Origin: Pseudomonas abyssi
GTDB taxonomy: Bacteria; Pseudomonadota; Gammaproteobacteria; Pseudomonadales; Pseudomonadaceae
Direction: 5' to 3'
NCBI RefSeq assembly: GCF_002307495.1
Contig: NZ_NTMR01000017.1
Coordinates: 1 to 64,000 of the forward strand
Length of the DNA: 64,000 bases
Shown: positions 1-8,093 of the stretch, piece after piece
How positions within the stretch are numbered: the first letter of the stretch is position 1
Layout: each line of letters begins with the position of its first letter
The notes under the pieces: model-generated
Database searches by the model: none
The model's input: the letters and a program-made list of their open reading frames with translations, nothing else
What the model was told of the DNA's origin: nothing
Program-made: the position numbers and the translations under genes

Positions 1-20
1 CTCAGCTCAGCTGAGCTGAG
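1..20. repeat. Perfect 20-bp palindrome at the window edge
   Basis: Bases 1-20 read CTCAGCTCAGCTGAGCTGAG, which is its own reverse complement. It lies about 37 bp downstream of the stop codon of the minus-strand repressor gene. It may be part of a longer palindrome cut by the window edge, a terminator stem or a protein-binding site. Its function is unknown. Confidence 0.7.
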
Positions 21-45
21 CCATTGCCGGATAACTCATGTGCTA

Positions 46-67
46 CTGAGTTGCCCTCAGTTTTTTT
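46..67 (+). terminator. Weak rho-independent terminator-like hairpin
   Basis: A 5-bp stem (CTGAG at 46-50, CTCAG at 56-60) with a 5-nt loop is followed directly by seven T residues on the plus strand. It would stop transcription entering from the left. It overlaps the stop codon of the minus-strand repressor gene. The stem is short, so the call is tentative. Confidence 0.35.
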
Positions 68-398
68 CTTCACCCTTGCTGGTCGCGGCCAAAGCGTTGG
101 TCAATCTGATCACTGCGGCTTGGTCAGCTTCGCTGAGCGACCGCAGGTTCTGCAGAACGGTGAACTCGGCTTCTGACATCGCATCAGTGCTGCTTGCATG
201 CCGCTCACCAGTAAGCACAAACATCACGTCGACACCTTCCGCCGCGATAGACGACAGGTAGTCAGAGTCGGGCGATCGATTGCCCTTTTCGTAATTCGCT
301 TGGGAGTTGCGATTAACACCACCAAGCGCCCCGAAAGCCTCTTGATTTAGCTCCAAACGGTCTCGCTCCGCCCGCAGGCGCTCGCCAACTGAACTCAT
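57..398 (-). CDS. XRE-family transcriptional regulator (phage repressor type)
   Basis: This 113-residue protein has an N-terminal helix-turn-helix of the XRE/Cro/CI class (residues about 5-60, with the family pattern RLRAERDRLELNQEAFGALGGV and the N-S-Q-A-N-Y-E-K-G recognition segment). A short acidic C-terminal helical tail follows, without the peptidase domain of lambda CI. It is divergent from the gp16-like gene, 80 bp away, the usual repressor/early-gene arrangement of Mu-like phages. It probably binds the intergenic region and represses the early promoter and itself. The start ATG at 398 is the only good one. It could also be a domesticated orphan regulator. Confidence 0.8.
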   Translation of the reverse strand: MSSVGERLRAERDRLELNQEAFGALGGVNRNSQANYEKGNRSPDSDYLSSIAAEGVDVMFVLTGERHASSTDAMSEAEFTVLQNLRSLSEADQAAVIRLTNALAATSKGEEKN

Positions 399-478
399 TT
401 GCGAGCATCAACCCCTTGCATACTCATAATCGTGTGCATAACTGAATCTGTGTGAACTCAATTGAATGCTTTTGAACT
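399..478. promoter_or_regulatory. Divergent operator/promoter region between repressor and gp16-like gene
   Basis: This 80-bp AT-richer gap separates two divergent phage-type regulators. It contains related short words (TTGCATAC near 417 and GTGCATAAC near 435, plus TGTGTGAAC near 450) that could be repressor half-sites. No exact operator can be assigned by eye. The plus-strand gene has no clear Shine-Dalgarno sequence in front of its ATG at 479. Confidence 0.4.
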
Positions 479-703
479 ATGCCAAACCTCAGAACACCAG
501 AGCAAGCACGCGAGTGGCTTGATTCACTTGGCAAAACGGTCACCGATTTTGCCGCAGAGAATCAGCTGGATCTGCACACCACCTACCAGGTGCTCGCCGG
601 CACCAAGAAAGGCCGACGTGGCAAAGCACACCAAGCGGCTGTTGCCCTGGGCATCAAACGGGGCACGGTAGAACCCTACCCCGCTGCTGCGGTAGAGGGG
701 TAA
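479..703 (+). CDS. BcepMu gp16-like phage-associated DNA-binding protein
   Basis: This 74-residue protein resembles the small phage protein family typified by BcepMu gp16. Visible family features are the opening LRTPEQAREWL, the helix-turn-helix-like TVTDFAAENQLD, and the basic stretch around residues 40-52 (AGTKKGRRGKAH) followed by AAVALGIK. These proteins sit next to the repressor in Mu-like and related prophages and probably act as Cro-like or early regulators. The assignment rests on sequence pattern and position. An overlapping frame starting at 462 has no matching features. Confidence 0.7.
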   Translation: MPNLRTPEQAREWLDSLGKTVTDFAAENQLDLHTTYQVLAGTKKGRRGKAHQAAVALGIKRGTVEPYPAAAVEG

Positions 704-709
704 CAGAAG

Positions 710-826
710 ATGACCCGCGAAATTCTTGAAACCCGTCGCCAGGCGGTTAGCGCCATCACCCGCGCCTACCCCGGTGGGCGTGAGGGCGCAGCTGGCCGGC
801 TTAGCTCGCCGGCAAAGGCGAAATAG
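710..826 (+). pseudogene. Truncated phage CII/YmfL-like regulator
   Basis: The 38-residue frame begins 6 bp after the gp16-like gene and opens with TREILETRRQAVSAITRAYPGG, a pattern typical of the N-terminus of phage regulatory proteins of the CII/YmfL type, which are normally well over 100 residues. The match ends near residue 30, where the sequence passes into RLSSPAKAK and a stop. The rest of the gene is missing, so the prophage was cut here. The protein is very unlikely to function. Confidence 0.5.
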
Positions 827-931
827 TGACGTCAAGAGCGCAACTAAAGAGCCCAACACGACGCATCCAATCTGTCACTCCGCCGTCACAATAAGCTGCA
901 ACCATCAGGCTTCCCCACGCCCGAGTGCATC

Positions 932-1978
932 ATGAGCGACGCGCAACACCAGATTCACCGTCACCTCCCCGAACACGCGCAGCTTGAACAGCTGCTGCAT
1001 CAGGCGGCGCGGCATCTGCGGGTCAGTACGCCGCTACATGTACCCGTCAACGGGCTGTCCATTCCGGTACGGGTGATCGAGCTGGGCAGCCGCTCACCGC
1101 GGGCGCCGGTGATCGGCTTTTTTGGCGGGGTTCATGGCGTTGAGCGCATTGGCACGCAGGTGCTGATTTCCTGGCTGCACAGCCTGGTGCATCGGCTCGA
1201 CTGGGACGATCAGTTGCGCGAGCAACTGGAGCGGGTACGCCTGCTGTTTATGCCGATGATCAACCCCGGCGGCATCTGGCATCACCGGCGCAGCAATCTC
1301 AACGGCGTAGACCTGATGCGCAACGCTCCGGTGGACGCCATGGGTCCGGTGCCCTGGCTGGTCAGCGGCCACCGCATCAGCCGGCGTCTGCCCTGGTACC
1401 GAGGCAAGCTGGGCGCACCCATGGAGGCCGAGGCGATGGCGGTGGTGAATACCGTACAGCAGCGCATGCAGTCCGCCCCCTTTGCCATGAGTGTGGATTG
1501 CCACAGCGGCTTTGGCCGCCGCGACCGGCTGTGGTGCAGTTATGCCCGCAGTCACAAGCCCATCGCGCATATCGCCGAGGTGCTGCGTCTCAAACAGCTG
1601 TTCGAGCAGACCTACCCGCACCACCATCCCTATATCATCGAGCCGCAGTCGATCAACTACACCACCCACGGTGATCTCTGGGACTACCTCTACGACCACA
1701 GCCAGGAGCACCAGCCCGACAACCTGTTCCTGCCCTTTACGCTGGAGATGGGCTCTTGGCTGTGGGTGCGCAAAAACCCCCGCCAGATGCTCGACTATTT
1801 CGGTTACTTCAACCCGGTCATCAGCCACCGCAAGCGCCGTGTGCTGCGCCAGCATCTGCCGCTGTTCGAGTTTCTGACCCATGCCACCCGCTGCTGGCGC
1901 ACCTGGATACCTACTCCGCAAAACCGCGATGCACTGACCAGCGAAGCTATCGAGCTGTGGTTTGTCGACAAGCCGTAA
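932..1978 (+). CDS. M14-family zinc carboxypeptidase
   Basis: The 348-residue protein carries the zinc-carboxypeptidase signature: GGVHGVER with H68 and E71 as the first two zinc ligands, MINPGG and NLNGVDLMRN as the substrate-binding Asn/Arg region (about residues 109-131), the third ligand H191 in SVDCHSG, and the catalytic glutamate E272 in TLEMGS. No signal peptide is visible, so it is probably cytoplasmic and cleaves C-terminal residues from peptides or amidated substrates. This subtype, related to DUF2817 proteins, is common in Pseudomonas. It stands alone; the next gene starts 75 bp downstream with its own Shine-Dalgarno sequence. Confidence 0.85.
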   Translation: MSDAQHQIHRHLPEHAQLEQLLHQAARHLRVSTPLHVPVNGLSIPVRVIELGSRSPRAPVIGFFGGVHGVERIGTQVLISWLHSLVHRLDWDDQLREQLERVRLLFMPMINPGGIWHHRRSNLNGVDLMRNAPVDAMGPVPWLVSGHRISRRLPWYRGKLGAPMEAEAMAVVNTVQQRMQSAPFAMSVDCHSGFGRRDRLWCSYARSHKPIAHIAEVLRLKQLFEQTYPHHHPYIIEPQSINYTTHGDLWDYLYDHSQEHQPDNLFLPFTLEMGSWLWVRKNPRQMLDYFGYFNPVISHRKRRVLRQHLPLFEFLTHATRCWRTWIPTPQNRDALTSEAIELWFVDKP

Positions 1979-2053
1979 CCTCCCCGTCGTCCCCCTGTCA
2001 CGCACGGCTGGCATAAGGAAGCGCTGACCAACACAATCAACAGGAGCAGTAAC

Positions 2054-3802
2054 GTGGGCGGATTCAATCGGCGGGATTTTTTGCGTGCCTCGGCTTTGGC
2101 CTTCGGCAGCATCGTGGTATCCAGTGGCTTGCAGGGCTGTCTGTCGAGCAGTTCTTCCAGTGACGACGAAACAGTGCGCGGCCTGGCCTTCGAACATGGC
2201 GTTGCCAGCGGTGATCCGTTGACCGACCGCGTGCTGCTCTGGACCCGTATCACACCGACTGACGGCAACAACGCCGACGTACAGATCGGCTGGGAAATCG
2301 CCACCGACAGCGGCTTCACCGACCTGGTCCACAGCGGCACCGCCAGCACCAATGCCGCCCGAGACTTTACCCTCAAGGTCGACGCGCAGAACCTGCTGCC
2401 GGGCACCCGCTATTACTTCCGCTTCAAGGTAGCAGGCGTGACCTCTCCCGTCGGGCACTGCAAGACCTTGCCTGCCGGTAGCATCGAGCAGGTGCGCTTT
2501 GCCGTGCTGTCGTGCTCCAACTATCCCGCCGGCCTGTTCCATGTCTATGCCGCGGCTGCGGCCGAGTCAGAACTGGACGCTGTGCTGCACCTGGGCGACT
2601 ACATCTACGAATACGGCAACGGCGGCTACGCCACCGAAGATGCCGCCGCCCTGGGCCGTCTGTTACCGGAAGACAACGCCAACGAGATCCTCTCGCTGGA
2701 CGACTACCGCAAGCGCTATGCCCTGTACCGCACAGACACAGACCTGCAGTCGCTGCACGCCAGCGCGCCCTTCATTGCCGTGTGGGATGACCACGAAGTC
2801 GCCAACGACACCTGGCGCGACGGTGCCGAGAACCATAATGACGGCGAAGGTGACTTTACCGAACGCAAGCTCGCGGCCCTGCAGGCCTACTTCGAGTGGA
2901 TGCCGGTGCGCCCGGCCAGCGACGACGATGAAGAAACCATCTACCGCCGCTTTGACTTTGGCGACCTGGTCAGTCTGCACATGCTCGACACCCGCATCAT
3001 TGGTCGCGACGAGCAGCTCGACTTTGCCGACTACATTGGTGCCGGCGGTTTTGACGCCGCGCGTTTTACCGCCGACATCAGCGATACCAGCCGCACACTG
3101 CTGGGCCTCGCGCAACTCGACTGGCTGCAGACGCAACTGGCTACCTCCACCGCCACCTGGCAGGTTCTCGGCCAGCAGATTCTGATGGGGCGTATGTTGC
3201 TGCCGGCGGAAATGCTCACCGCGCTGCAGAACCCGGGCGCAACAGACCTCACGGCCATGCTCACCGAGCTGGTGACCATCAAGTTGCGCCAGCAGGCCGG
3301 CGACCCGACGCTGACGCCAGCCGAGATAGCCCGTATCGAAACCCTGATCCCCTACAACCTGGATGCCTGGGATGGCTACGCCTATGAGCGGGAGGTCGTG
3401 CTGGGCACCGCCCGCACCCTGAACAAGAATCTGATCGTGCTGGCTGGCGACACGCACAACGCCTGGGCCAACAACCTGACCACACAGGCTGGCGATGCGG
3501 TCGGCGTGGAGTTCGCGACCGCCTCGGTCAGCTCACCGGGCCTGGAGTCGTATCTGGGCCTGAGCGAAGCGCAGATCCCGGCCGCCGAGCAAGCCATTAC
3601 CACGCTGGTGGATGGTCTGCAGTACCTGAACGCCAATCAGCGTGGCTATCTGCTGGTAACCTTTACCGCCGAGGAGGCCCGTGCAGACTGGCGCTACGTA
3701 AGCACCGTCAAGGCAGCCGACTACAGCATGGACACTGCGCGAGCTCGCAGCCTGCGTACCCTGCCCGGCGCTGGCAATCGCACACTGGTGCCAACGGTCT
3801 AA
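2054..3802 (+). CDS. phoD: PhoD-like alkaline phosphatase, Tat-exported lipoprotein
   Basis: The 582-residue protein begins with a twin-arginine signal (N-R-R-D-F-L-R-A) followed by a lipobox LQGC with Cys29 and a serine-rich linker. It should therefore be exported folded by Tat and lipidated. The mature part shows an N-terminal Fn3-like PhoD domain (GLAFEHGVASGDPLTDRVLLW) and the metallophosphatase motifs HLGDYIYEYG, WDDHEVANDTW and AGDTHNAW, which bind the Ca/Fe centre. Family members hydrolyse phosphate mono- and diesters outside the cytoplasm. The start is GTG at 2054 with AGGAG about 8 bp upstream. Its stop overlaps that of the convergent arfB gene by a few bases. The symbol denotes the family and does not prove substrate. 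Confidence 0.88.
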   Translation: MGGFNRRDFLRASALAFGSIVVSSGLQGCLSSSSSSDDETVRGLAFEHGVASGDPLTDRVLLWTRITPTDGNNADVQIGWEIATDSGFTDLVHSGTASTNAARDFTLKVDAQNLLPGTRYYFRFKVAGVTSPVGHCKTLPAGSIEQVRFAVLSCSNYPAGLFHVYAAAAAESELDAVLHLGDYIYEYGNGGYATEDAAALGRLLPEDNANEILSLDDYRKRYALYRTDTDLQSLHASAPFIAVWDDHEVANDTWRDGAENHNDGEGDFTERKLAALQAYFEWMPVRPASDDDEETIYRRFDFGDLVSLHMLDTRIIGRDEQLDFADYIGAGGFDAARFTADISDTSRTLLGLAQLDWLQTQLATSTATWQVLGQQILMGRMLLPAEMLTALQNPGATDLTAMLTELVTIKLRQQAGDPTLTPAEIARIETLIPYNLDAWDGYAYEREVVLGTARTLNKNLIVLAGDTHNAWANNLTTQAGDAVGVEFATASVSSPGLESYLGLSEAQIPAAEQAITTLVDGLQYLNANQRGYLLVTFTAEEARADWRYVSTVKAADYSMDTARARSLRTLPGAGNRTLVPTV

Positions 3803-4212
3803 AGATCAACCTTGCCGCGTAGCTGCTTGGTCTGACCGCGCTTGACCTTGCCGTCCACCCGTTTGACCTGCGAACTGCGGGTCGGACGGGTCGGGCGCCG
3901 CTTCTTCTGTACCACACCGGCAGCCAGAATCATCTCGCGCAACCGGTTGATGGCATCCTCACGGTTCATTTCCTGGGTACGGTACTGCTGCGCCTTGATC
4001 ACGATGACACCCTCACTGGTGATACGCGAGTCACGCAGTGCCAGCAGCCGTTCCTTGTAGAACGGCGGCAGGCTGGAGGTGTTGATGTCAAAACGCAGAT
4101 GAATCGCGCTGGACACCTTGTTGACGTTCTGTCCGCCCGCACCTTGGGCGCGAACGGCGCTCATCTCGACTTCCCAGTCGCCGAGCTGAACCTGATTGGA
4201 GATAAAAATCAT
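3799..4212 (-). CDS. arfB: Alternative ribosome-rescue factor / peptidyl-tRNA hydrolase ArfB
   Basis: The 137-residue protein has the class I release-factor GGQ motif in AQGAGGQNVNKV (about residues 22-33) and a long basic C-terminal tail (KKRRPTRPTRSS... KVKRGQTKQLRGKV). That tail enters the empty mRNA channel of stalled ribosomes in ArfB (YaeJ). It hydrolyses peptidyl-tRNA to rescue non-stop ribosomes. The start ATG at 4212 (MIFISNQVQL) matches the family start; an upstream in-frame extension to 4311 looks non-native. It is the last gene of a minus-strand run with the amidotransferase and DUF4105 genes. Confidence 0.9.
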   Translation of the reverse strand: MIFISNQVQLGDWEVEMSAVRAQGAGGQNVNKVSSAIHLRFDINTSSLPPFYKERLLALRDSRITSEGVIVIKAQQYRTQEMNREDAINRLREMILAAGVVQKKRRPTRPTRSSQVKRVDGKVKRGQTKQLRGKVDL

Positions 4213-4255
4213 GGGCGCTCCCGCGCAGAATAAGGGTGCGGAGCAGGATACGCCG

Positions 4256-4981
4256 CTACCGGGCCCCAGGCAAAGCCTGCCCCTGTTGCAGGAAGTTGAC
4301 GATCCAGTCAAACATCAGGTCGCTGTCCAGCTCCGCGTGCAGCGATGCCTTGCCGGCGCGGACCCGCGCGGGCGGTATGCTATGCGAGCGCATGTCCATC
4401 AGGTCGCGGGAGTAGGCCTTTTCAAACTCCGGGTGCCCCTGCACGCTGAGGAAGCAATCACCGTACTGCAGCAGGTAATGCGGGCAGAAGTCACTGCTGG
4501 CGATCACCTGGGCCTGGGCTGGCAGGTCGATAACCTGATCCTGATGACTGACGATCAGGTCAAGCGAGTCCTGTGCCGGCTGCATCCAGGGCTGCGGTTC
4601 TATCACCTGGTTAAAAGATACGCCCACGCCCCAGCCACGCTCAGACTTCTGTACATGACCGCCCATGGCGCGGGCCATCAGTTGGTGGCCAAAGCAGACA
4701 CCCACCAGCGGCTTTTCTTCCGCCCAGAGGCTGCGCACAAAGCCTTCCAGCTCACGAATCCAGTCAAGATCGTCGTACACGCCATGCTTGCTACCGGTGG
4801 TCAGATAGACGTCGCACTCGTGCACATCGGCAGGCAACTCGCCGCGATGGGCCTGGTATACGCGATAGTGCATCTGCGGCAGGCGCTTGCGCAGCGCCTG
4901 TTCAAACATCTGCGGATAATTGCCATGCGCGCCCAGCAGCTCATCGGCGACATCATCACATTGCAACAGCCCTACTTTCAT
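4256..4981 (-). CDS. Class I glutamine amidotransferase (GATase1) protein
   Basis: The 241-residue protein is a stand-alone GATase1 domain. It has nucleophile C96 in the elbow VGVCFGHQ and the catalytic His183 and Glu185 in QGHPEFE. The N-terminal CDDVADELLGAHGNYPQMF is typical of the YfeJ/GuaA-N-like subgroup. It may transfer or release ammonia from glutamine or a gamma-glutamyl compound; no synthetase partner is adjacent, so the substrate is unknown. It lies 15 bp downstream of the DUF4105 gene and 43 bp upstream of arfB, probably in one operon. Confidence 0.88.
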   Translation of the reverse strand: MKVGLLQCDDVADELLGAHGNYPQMFEQALRKRLPQMHYRVYQAHRGELPADVHECDVYLTTGSKHGVYDDLDWIRELEGFVRSLWAEEKPLVGVCFGHQLMARAMGGHVQKSERGWGVGVSFNQVIEPQPWMQPAQDSLDLIVSHQDQVIDLPAQAQVIASSDFCPHYLLQYGDCFLSVQGHPEFEKAYSRDLMDMRSHSIPPARVRAGKASLHAELDSDLMFDWIVNFLQQGQALPGAR

Positions 4982-4996
4982 ACCCTTCCACCTGCC

Positions 4997-5983
4997 TCAG
5001 TCATTTTCACAGCCCGGCACCCCTTGACGGATACGCCGGGAAAACGGCACATCGCTACCCTCATCCCGCGCCCGCTCGGTAATGCGACCCCGCTGGCGCA
5101 GCTCTGCCAGCGACAACCCCTTCTGCAGCCCGCCCTGGGCGTACACGTAACTGTCCAGGTAGCCGCTGAGCAGCAAGCGAATGTCACTGCGCAGGTCCGG
5201 GCGAATCCGCTGCATCAACGCGAACACCACATTGGTGCAGTTGGCCCGCACCGTATGATAAAAGCGTGGGCGTACCGCCAGCCGGTTGGCTGCTTCGACG
5301 TAACCCAGCAGCAACTGACGGCCGGCGGCCGGCGATAGCCGGGTGCGATACAAATACATGTCTTCGCCGCGGTGATTGCTGCGCACCTTGACGATATCGG
5401 TCTCATCACTGGCGACGATGTTCAGCTCAAAGTGCTTGAAGAACCCGGCGATGGCCGAGTATTCCTGATCACGCACACGACGGATTTCGACCGACCAGCT
5501 CAGGTAACGGCCGTCGGTAAAACCAAAGGAGATCAGCATGTGGGCAATGGACCGGTGCCCCCAGAACGAGGTCAGCATATCTACCGAGCGTAAGGCTGAC
5601 AGCGAGTACTCGCGGCTCTCCCAGCAGATCTGATAGTCCGTGGCGCTGCGCCAGTCAAAACAGCGCACGCGCTGCAGGCGCAGGCTGTCACCGTCCACCA
5701 CGCCGGTAGTGGTATAGGCCATGTCGTCAGCCCAATCGCAGTTGCCCTTGGGCATAACACCCCGCCACCACAACAGCAACGGCGCAAAACCGGCGAGGAA
5801 ACACAGGCTCGCACGCAGGGGCTCATCCCGCATGGCGAGCACCACAACCAGAGACATCAGCAACAGCCAGAGAGCAAGAGGAAGATAACGCAGAGCAAGG
5901 CGACGGGGACGGTGATACCAGAGCGCCGGCAGCGCCCACAGCGACACCAGCAGCACCACCAATACCTGCAAACACAACAGCAT
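4997..5983 (-). CDS. DUF4105 membrane protein
   Basis: The 328-residue protein has three hydrophobic N-terminal segments (about residues 2-20, 31-51 and 58-75). A soluble region follows with the DUF4105/Lnb N-terminal-like core, including the conserved N-C-T-N segment near residue 248 (VRANCTNVVFALM), which holds a probable catalytic cysteine. In this family the domain is periplasmic and papain-like, and some relatives are linked to lipoprotein or amide processing. No partner gene points to a substrate. It is the first gene of the block with the amidotransferase and arfB. Confidence 0.8.
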   Translation of the reverse strand: MLLCLQVLVVLLVSLWALPALWYHRPRRLALRYLPLALWLLLMSLVVVLAMRDEPLRASLCFLAGFAPLLLWWRGVMPKGNCDWADDMAYTTTGVVDGDSLRLQRVRCFDWRSATDYQICWESREYSLSALRSVDMLTSFWGHRSIAHMLISFGFTDGRYLSWSVEIRRVRDQEYSAIAGFFKHFELNIVASDETDIVKVRSNHRGEDMYLYRTRLSPAAGRQLLLGYVEAANRLAVRPRFYHTVRANCTNVVFALMQRIRPDLRSDIRLLLSGYLDSYVYAQGGLQKGLSLAELRQRGRITERARDEGSDVPFSRRIRQGVPGCEND

Positions 5984-6149
5984 GACGCCTCCTCAACGGA
6001 CCGCCGTTGAATACAGCGTTTCCACCAAGGCGCAGTCTACACCCTTGCACGCCGGGTGCCATCCACCAGACGGGCTATACTGCGGCTATGGGGCAAGGGG
6101 CTGGATTGCAGCCCTGCGGGGCTTACTTCCCGCTGAGGAGCCAGACAAC

Positions 6150-7124
6150 ATGAGCAGAGTCCATCTTGCCGTACTGTTGTTACCCGCCATCGCCTGCGCG
6201 CAAACCGTGCCCATTGACGACACCGACCTCGCACCCTGGGCCGTTGAGACCATCACACCGGTGCACGACCGCGTCACCCGCTGGGTCGACAGCACTGCGC
6301 GCAACCTCGACGGTTTCTTTGGCACGCTGGACAGCGACCAGGTAGAGAACGAGTCCTACCTGCGCCTGAGCAGCGACGTTGACTGGGCCGAATCTGAAGA
6401 CTTTGAGATAGACCCCGGCATTCGTTTCAAGCTCGACCTGCCGACCACCCGCGAGCGCCTGCGCCTGATCATCGAGAGCGACCCGGAAGAGTCCCGCGGT
6501 ACCCTGGGCGAGCAAGGCGCTGAACCCCTGCGCCCGCAAAATGACAGCCTGAGCAACACGGTCGTGGGTCTCGCCGGCCTGGGTAACGAGGACCCGTCGA
6601 CGGGCTGGAAAACCCGCCTGGGTGCCGGCGTTAAAGTCCGCTGGCCGCTCAACCCGTATGCCCGCGCCAGTGCCGAACGGCTGTGGCAACTGGGCGATAC
6701 CCCCTGGCAGCTGTCCAACTACAACCGTGCGTCCTGGTTTGAGGACGACGGCTATTCCGCACGCACGCAATGGGATATCGGCCGCCCGCTGGACAGCACA
6801 CGACACCTGCGCTTTATCAGCCAACTGCAATGGCAAGAGGACTACGACACCCTGGAGTTCTCTCAGAGCGCGCAGATCAACCAGGTACTGGGCCACCGCA
6901 GCGCCATCCGCTATGCCGGCGTGATGGTCGGTGACAGCGCCTCCCATCCACGGATCAATGACTACTATCTGCTCGCCGACTACCGCCGTGACGTGCATCG
7001 GCAAATGCTGTACGTGGACATCGTGCCCGAGCTGCATTTCCCACGTGAATCGGACTTTCAACCGCGTTGGGCAATCAGTCTGCGCATCGAAATGCTGTTT
7101 AGGGGGCAGCTGTCGCGCTACTAG
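6150..7124 (+). CDS. Outer-membrane-type hypothetical protein
   Basis: The 324-residue protein starts at ATG 6150 behind a GAGGAG sequence and opens with a signal peptide (hydrophobic core LAVLLLPAIACA, cleavage after A-C-A). The rest alternates hydrophobic and polar residues with many aromatics (WKTRLGAGVKVRWPLNPY, WDIGRPL, LRFISQLQW), as in a transmembrane beta-barrel. I do not recognise a named family. Its stop codon TAG at 7122-7124 is also the first three bases of a miniature inverted-repeat element, so the original 3' end may have been preserved or altered by that insertion. The last residues are QLSRY. Confidence 0.7.
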   Translation: MSRVHLAVLLLPAIACAQTVPIDDTDLAPWAVETITPVHDRVTRWVDSTARNLDGFFGTLDSDQVENESYLRLSSDVDWAESEDFEIDPGIRFKLDLPTTRERLRLIIESDPEESRGTLGEQGAEPLRPQNDSLSNTVVGLAGLGNEDPSTGWKTRLGAGVKVRWPLNPYARASAERLWQLGDTPWQLSNYNRASWFEDDGYSARTQWDIGRPLDSTRHLRFISQLQWQEDYDTLEFSQSAQINQVLGHRSAIRYAGVMVGDSASHPRINDYYLLADYRRDVHRQMLYVDIVPELHFPRESDFQPRWAISLRIEMLFRGQLSRY

Positions 7125-7463
7125 GATCTGTTGCCGTTTCGTTCGCCCGCCTGTTGCAGCCTGTAAAGCCGCCAATCAAGGAGCGAGGAGCGTAGGTTGT
7201 TCAACGCATCCCTGCGTTTCACCCCTGCGAGGCTGGCGCGCAAAAACGCTCCCGGCGTTTTTGTGGTCAGTCCACGTGAGCGACGCCAAGTGGTGGCTTT
7301 ACAGGCGCAACCTCGGCGGCCCCACCCGGAGGGCCGGGGCCATTTTTAGGCCATGCTGCGTCGTCGGTCGCTTATGTAGAGCGACTAGACTGCACTCCCT
7401 CCGCCTTGCCTGGCCGGAAAATGGCCTCCGGCAGGCGGATGAACCAAACGGCAACAGACCCTA
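7122..7463. mobile_element. Miniature inverted-repeat element, family A, long copy (342 bp)
   Basis: The left end TAGGATCTGTTGCCGTTTCG (continuing to 7153) is a near-perfect inverted repeat of the right end (7432-7463, ending CAACAGACCCTA). The repeats are about 32 bp with a few mismatches. A shorter copy of the same family lies at 22848-23010. No transposase is encoded, so it is a MITE-like non-autonomous element. The core contains GC-rich hairpin sequence and a segment matching the other copy in inverted orientation. The ends are consistent with a TA target duplication, but the repeat itself ends in TA, so this cannot be proven. It fills most of the gap between the outer-membrane gene and the sensor kinase. 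Confidence 0.8.
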
Positions 7464-7529
7464 GGGAAGCATAAACTGCCGCAGCACCTATACTGCCGCG
7501 TAGGAATGGAAGCTGAAGGAACAACAACC

Positions 7530-8093
7530 ATGACGCCAGGTACGCAGCACGGCAAAACCTTGCTTCTGTACTTTCTCGCGATCTGGCTGCCACCCGCGCT
7601 GCTGATTGCCATCGTCACCGCCTTGCTGGTCAACGATCAGCGCAAGCAGGCGATGCACGCAGCCGTCATGGAGCAGCAAGCCGAGGTACAAACCGCAGAG
7701 AAAATACTCAGCGAACGCCTGTCCGGCGTACAGACTGACATTGTCTACCTGGCAGATCAGTTGCAACAGCTAGACTCGATACCCCAGACCACAGGATTGT
7801 TCGACACTTTTCAACGCCACCACCGGCAGTACTACCAGATCCGCCTGATCGACGCGGCAGGCCAGGAACGCGTCCGGGTCGAGTGGCGCGAGGACCGCCC
7901 CCAGGCCCTGCCCCGGCAGGCACTGCAGGACAAAAGCTATCGATACTATGTACAGCAAGGCTTGCAACTGCCGCTTGGCAGCGTCTACCTGTCACCCTTT
8001 GACCTGAACGTCGAGCATGGCCAGGTCGAGACGCCACTTCGCCCCACCATTCGCGTTGTTACCAGCACCGGCAGCAACCACAGGAGGTGCTGA
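7530..8093 (+). pseudogene. N-terminal sensor part of a broken PAS sensor histidine kinase
   Basis: The frame starts at ATG 7530 behind AAGGA. It encodes a transmembrane segment (about residues 12-35, LLLYFLAIWLPPALLIAIVTALLV) and the first half of a periplasmic dCache-like sensor domain (QDKSYRYYVQQGLQLPLGSVYLSP, FDLNVEHGQ, PTIRV). Just after PTIRV the frame ends in TGA at 8091. In intact relatives the domain continues, followed by a second membrane helix and a complete PAS domain. Here the sequence jumps to the second half of a PAS domain in another frame. A deletion with frameshift has removed an estimated 150-250 codons; an assembly fault is the alternative. Confidence 0.65.

Larger units (their letters stand above)
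1..826. mobile_element. Remnant of the regulatory region of a Mu-like prophage (left part outside window)
   Basis: Three small genes of phage-regulator type sit together: a minus-strand XRE repressor, a divergent BcepMu gp16-like DNA-binding protein, and the first 30 or so residues of a CII/YmfL-like regulator that is cut off. The next gene, a carboxypeptidase, is ordinary chromosome. No phage structural, transposase or lysis gene is seen to the right, so this is the edge of a prophage, or a remnant of one, extending left beyond the window. The boundary at 826 is only the end of the last recognisable phage-like reading frame. Confidence 0.6.

Noticed and set aside
2017..2040. Another family B MITE end (AAGGAAGCGCTGACC)
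   Set aside because: Only one short match is found and no second end lies nearby, so it may be chance.
1094..2542. Long minus-strand open frame of 482 codons
   Set aside because: It lies opposite the M14 peptidase and PhoD genes, has repetitive composition and no motif; the plus-strand genes have clear catalytic signatures.
2663..3457. Minus-strand frame of 264 codons
   Set aside because: Antisense to the PhoD gene; high-GC codon bias commonly opens such frames.
4196..5338. Plus-strand frame of 380 codons
   Set aside because: It is the shadow of the amidotransferase and DUF4105 genes on the minus strand, which carry real motifs.
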